Positions 11,095-23,700 of a stretch of 64,000 nucleotides of DNA are shown here, in pieces. The stretch's first letter is position 1; each line of letters starts with the position of its first letter. The stretch lies in assembly GCA_947172415.1 (NCBI GenBank), contig OX359199.1, positions 522,001 to 586,000 on the forward strand. The letters run 5' to 3'. The notes under the pieces were generated by a model, which searched no databases, was not told the origin of the DNA, and worked only from the letters and a program-made list of their open reading frames with translations. The DNA comes from Chondrosia reniformis. Its lineage: Eukaryota; Porifera; Demospongiae; Chondrillida; Chondrillidae. The position numbers were made by a program, and so were the translations under genes.

Positions 11095-11759
11095 TTTTTC
11101 GAGATTTGCTGAAAAGATGACGATTTATGACGCATTTAAACTTGGGACACACCTCTTTTTGATCATTGCAATTTGTGGGACCTCCTCTTTTATCAAATTT
11201 AGGCGAATATCCCTTATACGGAATTAGAGGGCGTAGAAAACTGCAAGCTTTCGGTGTCTTTAGTTTCTATTTGTCCAGGCCTAGAAAATTATCTAGATCA
11301 GTCTCGAGTTAGTCATAGCTCTGGTAAGTGAGCACTTGGATATCGTGGGATTATTTACAGATTTGTGTGCAAGTGTAGTTCGGAAAATACGTACATCGGA
11401 GAGCCGTACGTGGCCGCAAAGAAGCCGTTTAGTATTCGTCTCTGTGTAATACAGTTTAAATACCTCCAAACATTTAACGCCCCAGCTGTATGAACAATAC
11501 TGTCGCATCATATTCAGTTAGAGCAAGTTTTCATTTTTAACAACTTGTGGCTTTTTTGGGTATTTGGAGGTTCTTTCGATTTGTCTGCCATATATAAACA
11601 GAGGTAATTCATTTAACCTGTGCTGCTATTTAAAAATTGAATAGACCGTTTGTTTACTTTCGCACTGTATTCTTTGTCATTGTAGCTGCAGACATTACCT
11701 ACCGAACAATTGGAAGGAAAGTATTGACAACACTCTAGATTGTTCCCAAAGATTGGAAG
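11095..11759. promoter_or_regulatory. Shared region between PSMB3 and the RhoGAP gene
   Basis: The 665 bp between the inferred PSMB3 start exon (minus strand) and the RhoGAP ATG (plus strand) must hold both 5' UTRs and probably both promoters. It is less AT-rich than its surroundings and contains scattered CpG. No TATA box or initiator is certain. The assignment is positional. Confidence 0.5.
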
Positions 11760-14700
11760 ATGGAAGTAAAGGGAGTGTTGGTTGCCAAGTTCGACTACAC
11801 GTACGATCACAACCAGCGGACCATCTCAATCAAAAAGGGAGATAAGTTCAGTCTGATGAATAAGGCGAACGAAGATTGGTGGCACGTGAGGAGAAAGTTA
11901 TCGGCCGGCAATCTGGAAGAACTATACGTACCGGCCAAGTACGTTCAGGAAGTGAAGGCGCCGCAAACATTACAGAACCTTACGTCTAAACAGAGTTCCT
12001 TGCCGAGGAGTGTTAATTTGGGCCAGATGAAGGATAGCGATCTGTACGAGAACGTAAAGGACGTCTTTCGCTCTCCGCCAGTAGCAAAAAAGCCGGTGGT
12101 GAAGACGAGAAATGGCCCGGGACTGGGAAAGCCACGCCCGCGGTCGTTTGCCAGTCCCGAGAGAAGCAGAGAGGAGATCAACCAGACGTCTACTGAAGTG
12201 CCATCGCTGAATGGAGACACAATCTCGCCAACATCTTTAGCTAACGTAAGTGCATCTATATAGGTACTTCTTGTACGTGTTAGAGTGGAGAGATACGTAT
12301 CTATGTACATGCAGTTGTGTGTTATATGCAGTGTGTCTTCTCTGCCAGCTTCTAGAATATCTTGCCTCCTTTCTTCCTGTTACTATTTAAGGAATTTCTT
12401 AAGGTCTACTAGACTAGTGTATTAGGAGAGTTGAAAGAGACTTGGTGAAGCACTTGTCCTCTATTTGGTTAAAGAGGTGGCAATCACCGATGAATATTGT
12501 AAGAGTCGGTCCAAACTTTTGTTAACCTCATGTCATTCCACATGTGTACATAGGAATCTTATAAATCACCAGTTCCTATCAAGCAGAGCATAGACTGTCA
12601 CTGCTAATGTAGTCCATCAGTTGCTTATTTGGCAGGTTAATTGTATTAAAGACCTGCTAATATGTCATGCATATCACGTAGCAGCAGAGGTGGAAGACTG
12701 AACACCGCATCAACTCAATTAATGTGTTATCCTGTGAAATACTTGTATTGACTGGTAGAGCCCACTGTGTAATGCAGCCTATTAATATTCTGTGGCCAGG
12801 CTTTATAGAGAAATGCCCCCCTAGACTTTTGGGAAGTTAATATAAACTGCTTTGACACCCTAACACGTACCATTGCCTCTCCTAAATTTTGAAAATTCTA
12901 TTTTCCTCTGGTCCCAAGTTCTGCATGTAGCCCTGGTGGTATAGATGTGTTTAACTGGTATATAGTATGCAAGCACTCACTAGGTTAGCTCTTAAGTAAC
13001 TGTAGCATGTAGGAATAAGAAACATTGTGTACCAGATTGTTTTTGCAAACATTGGTGTATAATATTTGTCTTTTAGATTATTATAGTTCTTAGATATTCT
13101 AACAGTTAGTGTACACATGCAGTGCATATTCTTAATATATATGGTAATGAGCTTATTTATCAACTATGCTTATTGCATTATTATTTTGTGATGAAAATGG
13201 AATACCTAGATCTGATTTAATGCAATGACTTATTGTCCATAGGGTCAAAACGCAATCCTATTAAACAACTAAATACAAATTTGTATGAAAATTATTGGGA
13301 AAATGAAATGGCTTTAATATAACACTGTTTTACAAAATTAATTGTCCATTTTGTAGCACACAATACGTATGTGTATATGTGCATATGTGCATACGTATAT
13401 TATCATTGCACCTTATGCCTATAATAGGTTAACACTTTGCATTGCTTCCTCATTGCTTCTTTTTAAGAATGTATCAATTGACCCAATTTGTATATGAATG
13501 CAATTATAACAAGGTATCAGACTTGAAAATATTTCATGTGTCTCTCCAGTGCCAGATCATTTCCTCTGGTCACCCCTTTCTCGGGTCCTCACTTCCTCAA
13601 AGTCCTGTAGTCAGGTGAAATTATTGTGGTATTTATTGTATTGTCCTTATCAGTAAAGGAAATCCAGTCACATGGTTACCTGAGGAGTGGTATGCTTTAG
13701 ATTGTAGTTACAGGCTTTTGTGTAATTTAAAGTGTTCAGTGACCAATAGTAGCAGTAGTGGAGGAAGGATAGAATTTACAAGATGACAATAAGTCTATAA
13801 TAGATCATATCATCTGATATTCTTGTGAATACCAGCTGCTGTGAAAGTTGGTGAACCTGTACAGGACATTTCACCTTACCGGGAGCACTGTTCTTTGGTA
13901 AATGAGCGATAATTAGTTTTGTAGAGTCAGCCTTGTCACTCTAACTTCTATTGTCTAATAACTTTATAATGCCATAAACGTTTTATTACAATTGACGTCA
14001 GTTTGACCTTTCTCTCTGTGTTATGTTGAATTACGTTATCTTATTAGTGCACTGTGCTTTGTGAGATATACAGTACATGTGTTAGTATCTATGTACGTAT
14101 GTAGCTCTAGTTGGACACAACATTCATATACACCTACATATAAAACTCATTGCTACATAGTGTATGTTTAGTTCCCCTATAGGCTTTTAAAGAGTAGGCA
14201 TAGCATGTAGGAAAATGGTGTTTAGATTTTCATATATACTTTATAGCAGTAGATTTTGATCTACGTATTTCTAATCTTAGCATCAGCTTGTATGTACATA
14301 CATACGCACATATAAAGTACGCAATGTTCTACCTTGCCATGTTATCTCTTTATGTTTATACGTATGTGTGTATTGTGATAACAATGTTGTGTTATGACTT
14401 GCTAGTAATATGCAATTAGAAAATTTTCATATTTGAAAATTAAATTTGATGTATTCACAATAGATTAAATTATGTATGAATGAATACGTATATAAAATAG
14501 TCCCTTTAACAAATGGAAATAATTATTTCTATTTAAATACGTAAATGGGGCAAGGAGAGATAGTTTTACAGTAACTATAATAACAATGGGGCAATGGATT
14601 ACCTGTCTGAAGTAATATATACCACCCGAGGCTATGCTGTACTTGTCATGTAAGTAATTTGAGCCTAATGACTTTAAAGTCTTTGTGCTCTTAATTAAGA

Positions 14701-17700
14701 GCCTTTTAGATAAATAGTTTGTATTTAGTACTTTCATGCATAATTATTGCTGATTCTGATGAGCAGATAATTTTCCAAAAATAATTTTCAATGTTATATT
14801 CGGGAATATAAAGTTTCCTTATAAGAATAGTCTGTTTTGCCTCACATTGCCATTTGCTCTAAATCTTACCCATAAAGTTCCACTTCAGTGATCCCCTTAT
14901 TGATGGTATTTGCACTGAGACCATATATGAATTCAGGGCAGGAGGTATTTAATATACATGTTGATTGGGAAGACTTATATAATATGATAGTAATCCTTGG
15001 TGACTAATATCTTTAGATCTTCATTATATTAATGTTAATGTGCATTTGCTATAATTGAAATCTTTCTTATTGTGTATATACATACATTCAGTATCTTGTT
15101 CAGTGTGACTGTTATTCCCTTTGAAGTGTTAATGAATTACATTTCTGCCAAATTTGATTTCAGTCTCATGGCTGGGTGGCCTGATTGCCATCTTGTGTGA
15201 CCTCGCTCCAATCAGGTGATACCTTTGTTACTTGATTGCGCAATCAGCTGTTTCAGCATGATGTAAATACAAGTTAATTAGCAGATAGAGGTACGTAGCT
15301 ACTAATATACTTGAGCCTAATAACCGGCTAACCACAACCGAAGGTTCACTGATAAGATTTTATTTTGCATTTTTGATTAATTTCATATCAGTTAACAGTC
15401 ATACAAGTATTAATCGAGTTTGGACTGTATAATCTATTTCTGTACTTGCATACATACTTGTGTAATGATTTAATTTGTTGTATTATATTGTGTAGAATGT
15501 AATTGTGGTATTTATAGTGGTCAACTGTACAGTGGCTATAAAGTACATTTACATGTACATACGGGTGCTTGTTTTCTTAATCTAATGTAACACTTTGTAA
15601 AGTGTTCATTCTGTGAATGGTAATACACATGCTTGCAGCCCTATAGATTGATAAGTATTTTGTTGTAATCTGTAATACCACATACGTATGTATATATGTG
15701 ATAGCATTGTAGTAATGTACATACATATGTACTTATGTATACATTACAAACTGATATGCAGCTGTATAAAAACAACTTTAGACTTTGAAGCTTCACTTAT
15801 CAGTGATAAATTAGTATATTGTATTGCATGAATCATCTAAAACATTTTCCTAACGACATGGTTGACGTTAATATTATGAGAAAAATGTGTGGACTGTTTT
15901 CCTAAAATACAACCTATAGAGATTTAGAATTATACTGCATCTCTTGTACAGTACATGAAAAATCTAGGTTACCATTTTCCTACATGCTATGCCTATTCTG
16001 TAAAAGAGCCTATAGGGGAACTAAACCTGAAGAGAGCTTTGGATGAGGATACAGGAGTCCTTTTCCCTTCTTTCATCTTCTTCTCCACTGGGTCAGACAG
16101 CCGTTTGTGGGAATTCCACCCTTCATAGTGATCCTGGGAGTCTTTGTCTTTTCTTTATCTTGATCTTCTGTGAATCCTTGGCATGTACAATATTAAAGAG
16201 TGTAATGTAATGTGATCTTGGTGCATAAGAATATTAATATACGTATGTAATTATAGTTAATGGTTAATTGTATGTATTTTAGATCTTATGGAATATTTGG
16301 TCTTATTATTATCTAGTGTTAGAATGTAACCTTGGAATGCACCTGTAATGAAATGATTTATACTATGTCTTTAATGAAACTGAAACAGTAATTTAATCTT
16401 CACAGAAGCCATTTTGTTTTGTAACAAAATATTTCAACTTCAACTGTTTTCCAGCTTACACGTATACTGCCAACTCCTATGACATATAATTATTAGAGTA
16501 CAACATATGCATATGTATATAAGTAACTACGTACATCAAGTTAACAGATGTAAATTTTTCAAGAGTACAATATTGTTCAAACGACTACACCCAGCAATCA
16601 ATCTTCTTGGAAATCCTTTATGGTAGCATAGCTTACCTGTTGGTTGAATTATCGTGGCTATCATTGATATTCAAAGGAGGTGTCGTAACAGATACACGTA
16701 TATATAGGTACAGCGTGTTTCAGTGTTGTGTACTAGTATATACGTATATGGTAAGTTGTAAGGATTTGAATTAAATGATATCTGTGACAACTTTGAGCTG
16801 TTTATTGATTTCTGTAATTGTAATTGTATATCCTCTTAATGTGCAGTTAGTGGTTGTCTAATTCCACAAGTGATTTCAAACACTGTTTTCCTTTGACTAA
16901 CACATATGTACCTGCGTATGTATGAAGTGTAGTATTTACAGTTCGGCTGTACATATACTACACTTTATCCAGTACTTACAAGCATAAAGAGGTGCTTCTT
17001 AAAATTGTTTTTCTCTTCTTATGAAACTCTGATTTCCAATGATATTCCATGTTGTCATGGTGATCAGGATGCTGTTGTATAATGTAGGTTGAATTTGTTT
17101 ACAGACTAATTATTAAGATTCCATCTTCACCACCACATGCTATTAATGGTCTGTGCTCTTTAGTTTTTACATCAAAGGTTTCTCTGTTCATACTTGCCTT
17201 TGTCTCTAAATATTTAAGTTTCCAGTCATCCTCCCCCCTCCACTTTTAAGTGTCTCCTCTCCCCTCCTAAGGAATCATCTGTTATTGTGTCCTTTGTGCT
17301 AAATGAAGGACTGATTAACATCTTGGTGATTGTTGAATCGAAGAAACATGTAAAATATGTTTAATTGCTATTTAAATGGTTTCCCTAATAATAAAAAGGA
17401 TGGGCGTATAGGTTAGACCTTAGGAATCATATCTATTGTATTGTATGCATTCCAGTGAACTTGAGGAAATGGAAACCTTCCATCGTCAGTCTGTGGTCAT
17501 GTGTGTTGTCCCTTTGGATATTTCAGGATATTAAGACCTACCTTTGGATATTTCAGGATATTAAGACCTACCTTTGGATATTTCAGGATATTAAAATCTA
17601 TGTACCTTTGATATTTCAGGATATTAAGACCTACCTTTGGATATTTCAGGATATTAAAATCTACGTATGTACCTTGGATATTTCAGGATATTAAGACCTA

Positions 17701-20700
17701 CCTTTGGATATTTCAGGATATTAAAATCTACGTACCTTGGATATTTCAGGATATTAAGACCTACATACCTTTGCATATTTCAGGATGATATTGCTGGCAG
17801 CACCACTTATTATTATTAAGTACAAATTGGTGGATTATGCATTAGAATTATCTTTTAGTATACACATATAATTGGCATACATGCCAAGGATTCACAGAAG
17901 ATCAAGATAAGATAAGAATAAGCATAGCATGTAGGAAAATGGTATCTTAGATTTTTCATGCGTATTAGGAAACATAAAAACTGAATGAACTATTTTCCTA
18001 GTATTACGTACTTCTTAGGGAAAGTGTATAGAGGTTTGGAAAAGGACACGGTTTGATGTAACCCAGTTAGATTGTTTGCCATTCACTGGCAGTTATTTCC
18101 TAAGTATTGGTGTGAAGTGATCCTTTACTGTTCCATTGTACTTGGGTCAACTGGAGCCACATATGTAGGAAGCTGACCTAATATTAAGCAGTGGCTTCTG
18201 AAGGTGTCATTCATCAAATGACCCGAGATTCTTGATCTAGAGGTCAAAATGTAACTAGTGTCTACATGTAGATAATTTATAATGTAAAAAGAACTTCCTC
18301 CATTAGTAGGGAATCGTTTCCTTTTCACAAGCCTTTTCTAAGGTCAGCACTTCTAAATATGGCTTCACATGTGGGCGGGGCAGCTTCACATGTGGGCGGG
18401 GCAGCTTCACATGTGGGCGGGGCAGCTTCACATGTGGGCGGGGCAGCTTCACATGTGGGAGGGGCAGCTTCACATGTGGGAGGGGCAGCTTCACATGTGG
18501 GAGGGGCAGCTTCACATGTGGGCGGGGCCTATATGGTTATCCAATTGACTGTATATATTACAGAACATAATTATTTTAATCAGATGTGACACATGTTATT
18601 TAGATGTACGCATTTGATCCTTTGCTTCTGAAGTGAAGTATGCTATTATTGTCCAGTGATCCAATTTTTTAATGATCCCAGCTTAAGTGATTTGAATTAT
18701 TTTAGCATTGTTAATATATCTAATTACTGTGTAAGGAAATAATTAGTTCATTTGAACCATCAGTTTAGTTGTTTTCTGTTGAGCGTCTGTATCCTCTTAC
18801 CACAATAGAAATCTCAGGTTTCTGGGCAATGACGTTCAATTTAAAGTCATTAAACGTTCATTAGGCCAAAGAGCCACATGTATAGACAATCTTTTCAACT
18901 TAACTTGGTAACTCTTTGTAAATTTATTTCTTTGTGAAACATTCACTTTGCGGTAATGTTATATACTGTATGTCCTAATAAGTGGTGAGAGAGAGACCAT
19001 GTGAACATTAACACAGGTACTGAAATAGAAGTGATAAATCTACAGCTTAAAGTTACAAATACAATACCTATATGGGGTACCATTGTATTTTATTTTGGTG
19101 TACCAGGGGCATGTCTACTTCAAATGGACTTAGCACATTAACTGTTCTTGATCAGTTTTTTGTACAATAGCTCAATAGTGTATCACAGTTAAGAGTTAAA
19201 AATCTTAGTAACTCGCAACCTTTGCAGTTTCACTACATTCTCCTGTTACTTGGAATGTTCGCTATCTTAGTGGAAGTTATAAAGTGGAACTAAACATTAT
19301 TCCACTCCTGAGCTATTTAGTTATTAATAGTAGCATACATAGATGATGTCATATATCATCTTGTGTGGTAGTCTAATTCAAGGTAAGTATATACTTCTAG
19401 TTATGTGAGTAGTACTAATAGACATATGCAAGACATACTCATCCAAAGCTAATAGAATAAGGATTTTTTTTCTTACTGAGTTTAGTTCCCTATAGGCCTT
19501 TTTTCTAAAGTAGATGTAGATTGTTCATGGGTATATAGGATATTGGACATAACGTTTTGTTTATAAGTCAGAAAATTGAAGTATGCAGTTTCTTGTTTCT
19601 TGTTGTACATCTTGCCTCTTTGGAAACAGATATGTATTGACAATAGTTTCTTAGTCACTGAGACAGCAAAAGCTTGTTAAACTACCCAGTCATAATTTCC
19701 TATACTCTAGAGGATATTCAAATTGATTTCACTCACAGTGTGGATGACATCATCATGATGTATGTATTAATAGTAACACATCATATTTAATTTTAATGTG
19801 TTATTTTATCTCGAAAATATTTTCAAAACATCTGAGCAATGTTACTTCCTGACTGTGACCTGTTAGACATAGTTTGACCTGATGACCTTATTTGGAGATG
19901 TCTATCCACGTCCTTATGTACAGCTGTCACTTGTAATTACAGGACACTGGTGTGCCTCAAATATTTGTTTTGTACTTAATACTTTCACACCAAATAGTTG
20001 TATATGCGTTGTCATACCATATTGCACAGACAGTATGTGGGGTGCTATGCATTGGAAAGAAGTACTTTAGCTGTTCTCTTTAAACAAGCATGTAATCTTT
20101 GCAAGCTTCCTCCCGACCCATTGTACATTTGTAGCTCTGAAGGGCAGATATCTGCCTGCCTCTACAGTCTGTACTGAACCTTTTACTTTATGAAAGATTA
20201 TTTATACATTCTAGTCATGTTTGGTAATGCTCATTGTTCTCTTCTCTGCCATTTTAGGAGGGTCTGTACGATCGGTTGTCCTCCTTTGATCTAACTGTTG
20301 GCATGTCAGACAAGCCATCCTCGGCAAAGACATCTCCAAATGCTTCTTCAGTGGTAGGTCCCGAACCCACAGAAGGGGTTCTCCCTCAAGGATGGAAGGA
20401 GTACCACACCGAGGTGAGTATGGAATTGGGCACTAGTACATATATGTATGTACGAGTGCATCATTTGTGTGCTCTAGGATGGAAAGACCTTCTACTACAA
20501 TGAGAAGACCCAGATATCTTCGTGGATGAGGCCCAAAGTTCAGACCACACCGCGAAGTAAAAAGGTATGTACGTATGTGCTGATATGCAGTGTCCCTAAC
20601 TTTTGATTAGGAAACTTGTTTGATATACAAACACTCTTTTGTCTTCCAATGACCCCACCCCTTACCACACCCCTTACCATTGCCACACCCACTTCCCCTA

Positions 20701-23700
20701 ACCTCCTTACCACACCCCCTTACCTTTGCCACACCCACTTCCCCTAACCTCCTTACCACACCCCCTTACCTTTGCCACACCCACTTCCCCTAACCTCCTG
20801 ACCACACCCACTTCCCCTAACCTCCTGACCACACCCACTTCCCTAACCTCCTGACCACACCCACTTCCCCTAACCTCCTGACCACACCCCCTCTAGCCAA
20901 AGGCAGCCTGTACTACTGGTGAATGTTATTGAATGAGTGTGAAGAGGAAATATGTACTATGGATTGTGGTGTGTGTATTAGATCATACAGTGAATCCAGG
21001 GGACTCTCAATTGTATACATTAGTAATCTAATAGAGGTTTCAGTGTAATTTTTATTGGAACCATTCAACTTCACTTTCGAGACCTGTGAATTAGTTACTT
21101 CTCTGAATGCATGCATACTAAAGCATCATAAGTAATTCACAGGTTATACTACTTCCCTTTGAAGTACAAAAATTCTCCATTAAGTTAGTCAGTGATTTGG
21201 AAGTGAAAAAGTTTACTTTAAAAGTAGAATTTCAGCTTTCTTTCCTTAAAATTGTATTTCTTCCTCCTCCTTTACTCTCTGTTACTTGTCCATCTCCAGG
21301 GGACCGTACCCAAAGGTTGGTTAAAGGAAGTAAACCCCTTCGGACAGCCTATATACATTAACATTAAGACAAAGGAGAAGGTGAGCGTTTATAGGAGTTA
21401 GTAAAGGAAGGAGATTAACATGTAACTTGTATAGGAGTTAGTAAAGGAAAGAGATTAAGTTATTCTAACATGTAACTTGTATAGGAGTTAGTAAAGGAAA
21501 GAGATTAAGTTATTCTAACATGTAACTTGTATAGGAGTTAGTAAAGGAAAGAGATTAAGTTATTCTAACATGTAACTTGTATAGGAGTTAGTAAAGGAAA
21601 GAGATTAAGTTATTCTAACATGTAACTTGTATAGGAGTTAGTAAAGGAAAGAGATTAAGTTATTCTAACATGTAACTTGTATAGGAGTTAGTAAAGGAAA
21701 GAGATTAGGTTATTCTAACATGTAACTTGTATAGGAGTTAGTAAAGGATTGAGATTAGGTTATTCTAACGTGTTTCTTTCTTTGTTACTTGCCCTGCCTG
21801 TCTAGTTTCATATGTATCTTATTCTTCTCTGGTGTAGTGGGCAATGGCACAGACAACTTCTGGTGAGACTAACTTCTATAGCGTTGGTAACCCAACAATC
21901 ACTCTGAATGAGCTTCCTGAAGTGAATGTTGTGAGTCTCGTAGTTTTTTAGAGATTTGTGAACACTAGTAGCAGAGACCTTATTAGGGCAGGAGATCCCT
22001 TAGAGACACACCCACCTGCCTTATTAGGGCAGGAGATCCCTTAGAGACACACCCACCTGCCTTATTAGGGCAGGAGATCCCTTAGAGAGACACACCCACC
22101 TGCCTTATTAGGACAGGAGATCCCTTAGTGACACACCCACCTGCCTTATTAGGGCAGGAGATCCCTTAGAGACACACCCACCTGCCTTATTAGGGCAGGA
22201 GATCCCTTAGAGACACACCCACCTGCCTTATTAGGGCAGGAGATCCCTTAGAGACACACCCACCTGCCTTATTAGGGCAGGAGATCCCTTAGAGACACAC
22301 CCACCTGCCTTATTAGGGCAGGAGATCCCTTAGAGACACACCCACCTGCCTTATTAGGGCAGGAGATCCCTTAGAGAGACACACCCACCTGCCTCATTAG
22401 GGCAGGAGATCCCTTAGAGACACACCCACCTGCCTTATTAGGACAGGAGATTGGTACTTTGTGCTACATATACTGTACATATTATGTTTCAATACGTAGG
22501 ATAACAAGGACGCCACCTCACCCAATGAAACACACACGTTAGACGGCAGCACAGAAGTGGTCTCTCAGAGGTTGCTTAGCACGCAACTCTCAAATGAACC
22601 AATAGCTGAGGAAGTGAGTCATTGTGCAATAACCATGTGGAGTTGCATCATGATTAGCTATTTATAGACCAGTCTTATAATTCCCAAATTTAGCTTCATT
22701 AAATAGAATTAGGAAGCTAGGACATATTTTATACCAGTTTTAGATTTAGATTTTGTATTTCTTTCTAAAAACTAAATCTTGTAAGCCTGGACCTTCGCAA
22801 TCCCAACATTCATCTCAACAGATAGAAACATCAACCAATGACCAACAAATAGAAACTCCAACTCAACAGATGGAAACTCCAGCTCAACAGATGGAAGCTC
22901 CAGCTCAACAGATGGAAACTCCAACTCAACAGATGGAAACATCAACTCAACAGATGGAAACATCAACTCAACAGGTGGAAACATCAACTCAACAGGTGGA
23001 AACATCAACTCAACAGATGGAAACATCAACTCAAAAGATAGAAACATTTTCTCAACAGATAGAAGCTTCACTTTTGCAATCTACACCTTCGCAAGCTAAG
23101 CCATCTGCTGCAGATGTAGCAAATGCAAGTTTGGATGTAAGTCACTGTCATGAACTGTTAAGAATGCACCTCAGCCGACCAATCTATGACTGAAGACTAC
23201 ACCTCGACCAATCTATGACTGAAGACTGCACCTCAGCCGACCAATCTATGACTGAAGACTACACCTCGACCAATCTATGACTGAAGAATGCACCTCGACC
23301 AATATATGACTGAAGACTACACCTCGTCCAATCTATGACAGAAGACTGCACCTCGACCAATCTATGACAGAAGACTGCACCTCGTCCAATCTATGACAGA
23401 AGAATGCACCTCATCCAATCTATGACAGAACACTGCACTTCAGCCGACCAATCTATGACAGAAGACTGCACCTTGTCCAATCTATGACAGAAGAATGCAC
23501 CTCATCCAATCTATGACAGAACACTGCACTTCAGCCGACCAATCTATGACAGAAGAATGCACCTCGACCAATCTATGACAGAGAATACTTAACCTCAACC
23601 CATTTTGACAGCATATCTTATCCCTCAACGTACGAAATTGCAGTGGTCTTTGCATGTCCAAGTAAATTTGACTGGGCTCCCTGTGAAGTAGACATGCGGC

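Larger units (their letters stand above)
12246..20257 (+). other. 8-kb first intron of the RhoGAP gene
   Basis: Starts GTAAGTGC and ends ATTTTAG. It is far longer than the other introns of this gene (roughly 60-900 bp). Besides the repeats listed separately I see AT-rich sequence rich in TACGTA and no further exon. Intronic enhancers or an alternative promoter for a form lacking SH3 are possible but not visible. Confidence 0.8.

Noticed and set aside
17455..17694. Plus frame with repeated IFQDIKTYLW
   Set aside because: Lies in the ~30-bp array of intron 1.
18303..18589. Overlapping plus and minus frames with ASHVGGA and KLPLPHV repeats
   Set aside because: Products of the 21-bp intronic minisatellite, open on both strands; no splice context.
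21979..22450. Regular 41-bp repeats considered as a CRISPR-like array
   Set aside because: Units are contiguous without unique spacers, in an intron of an animal gene.
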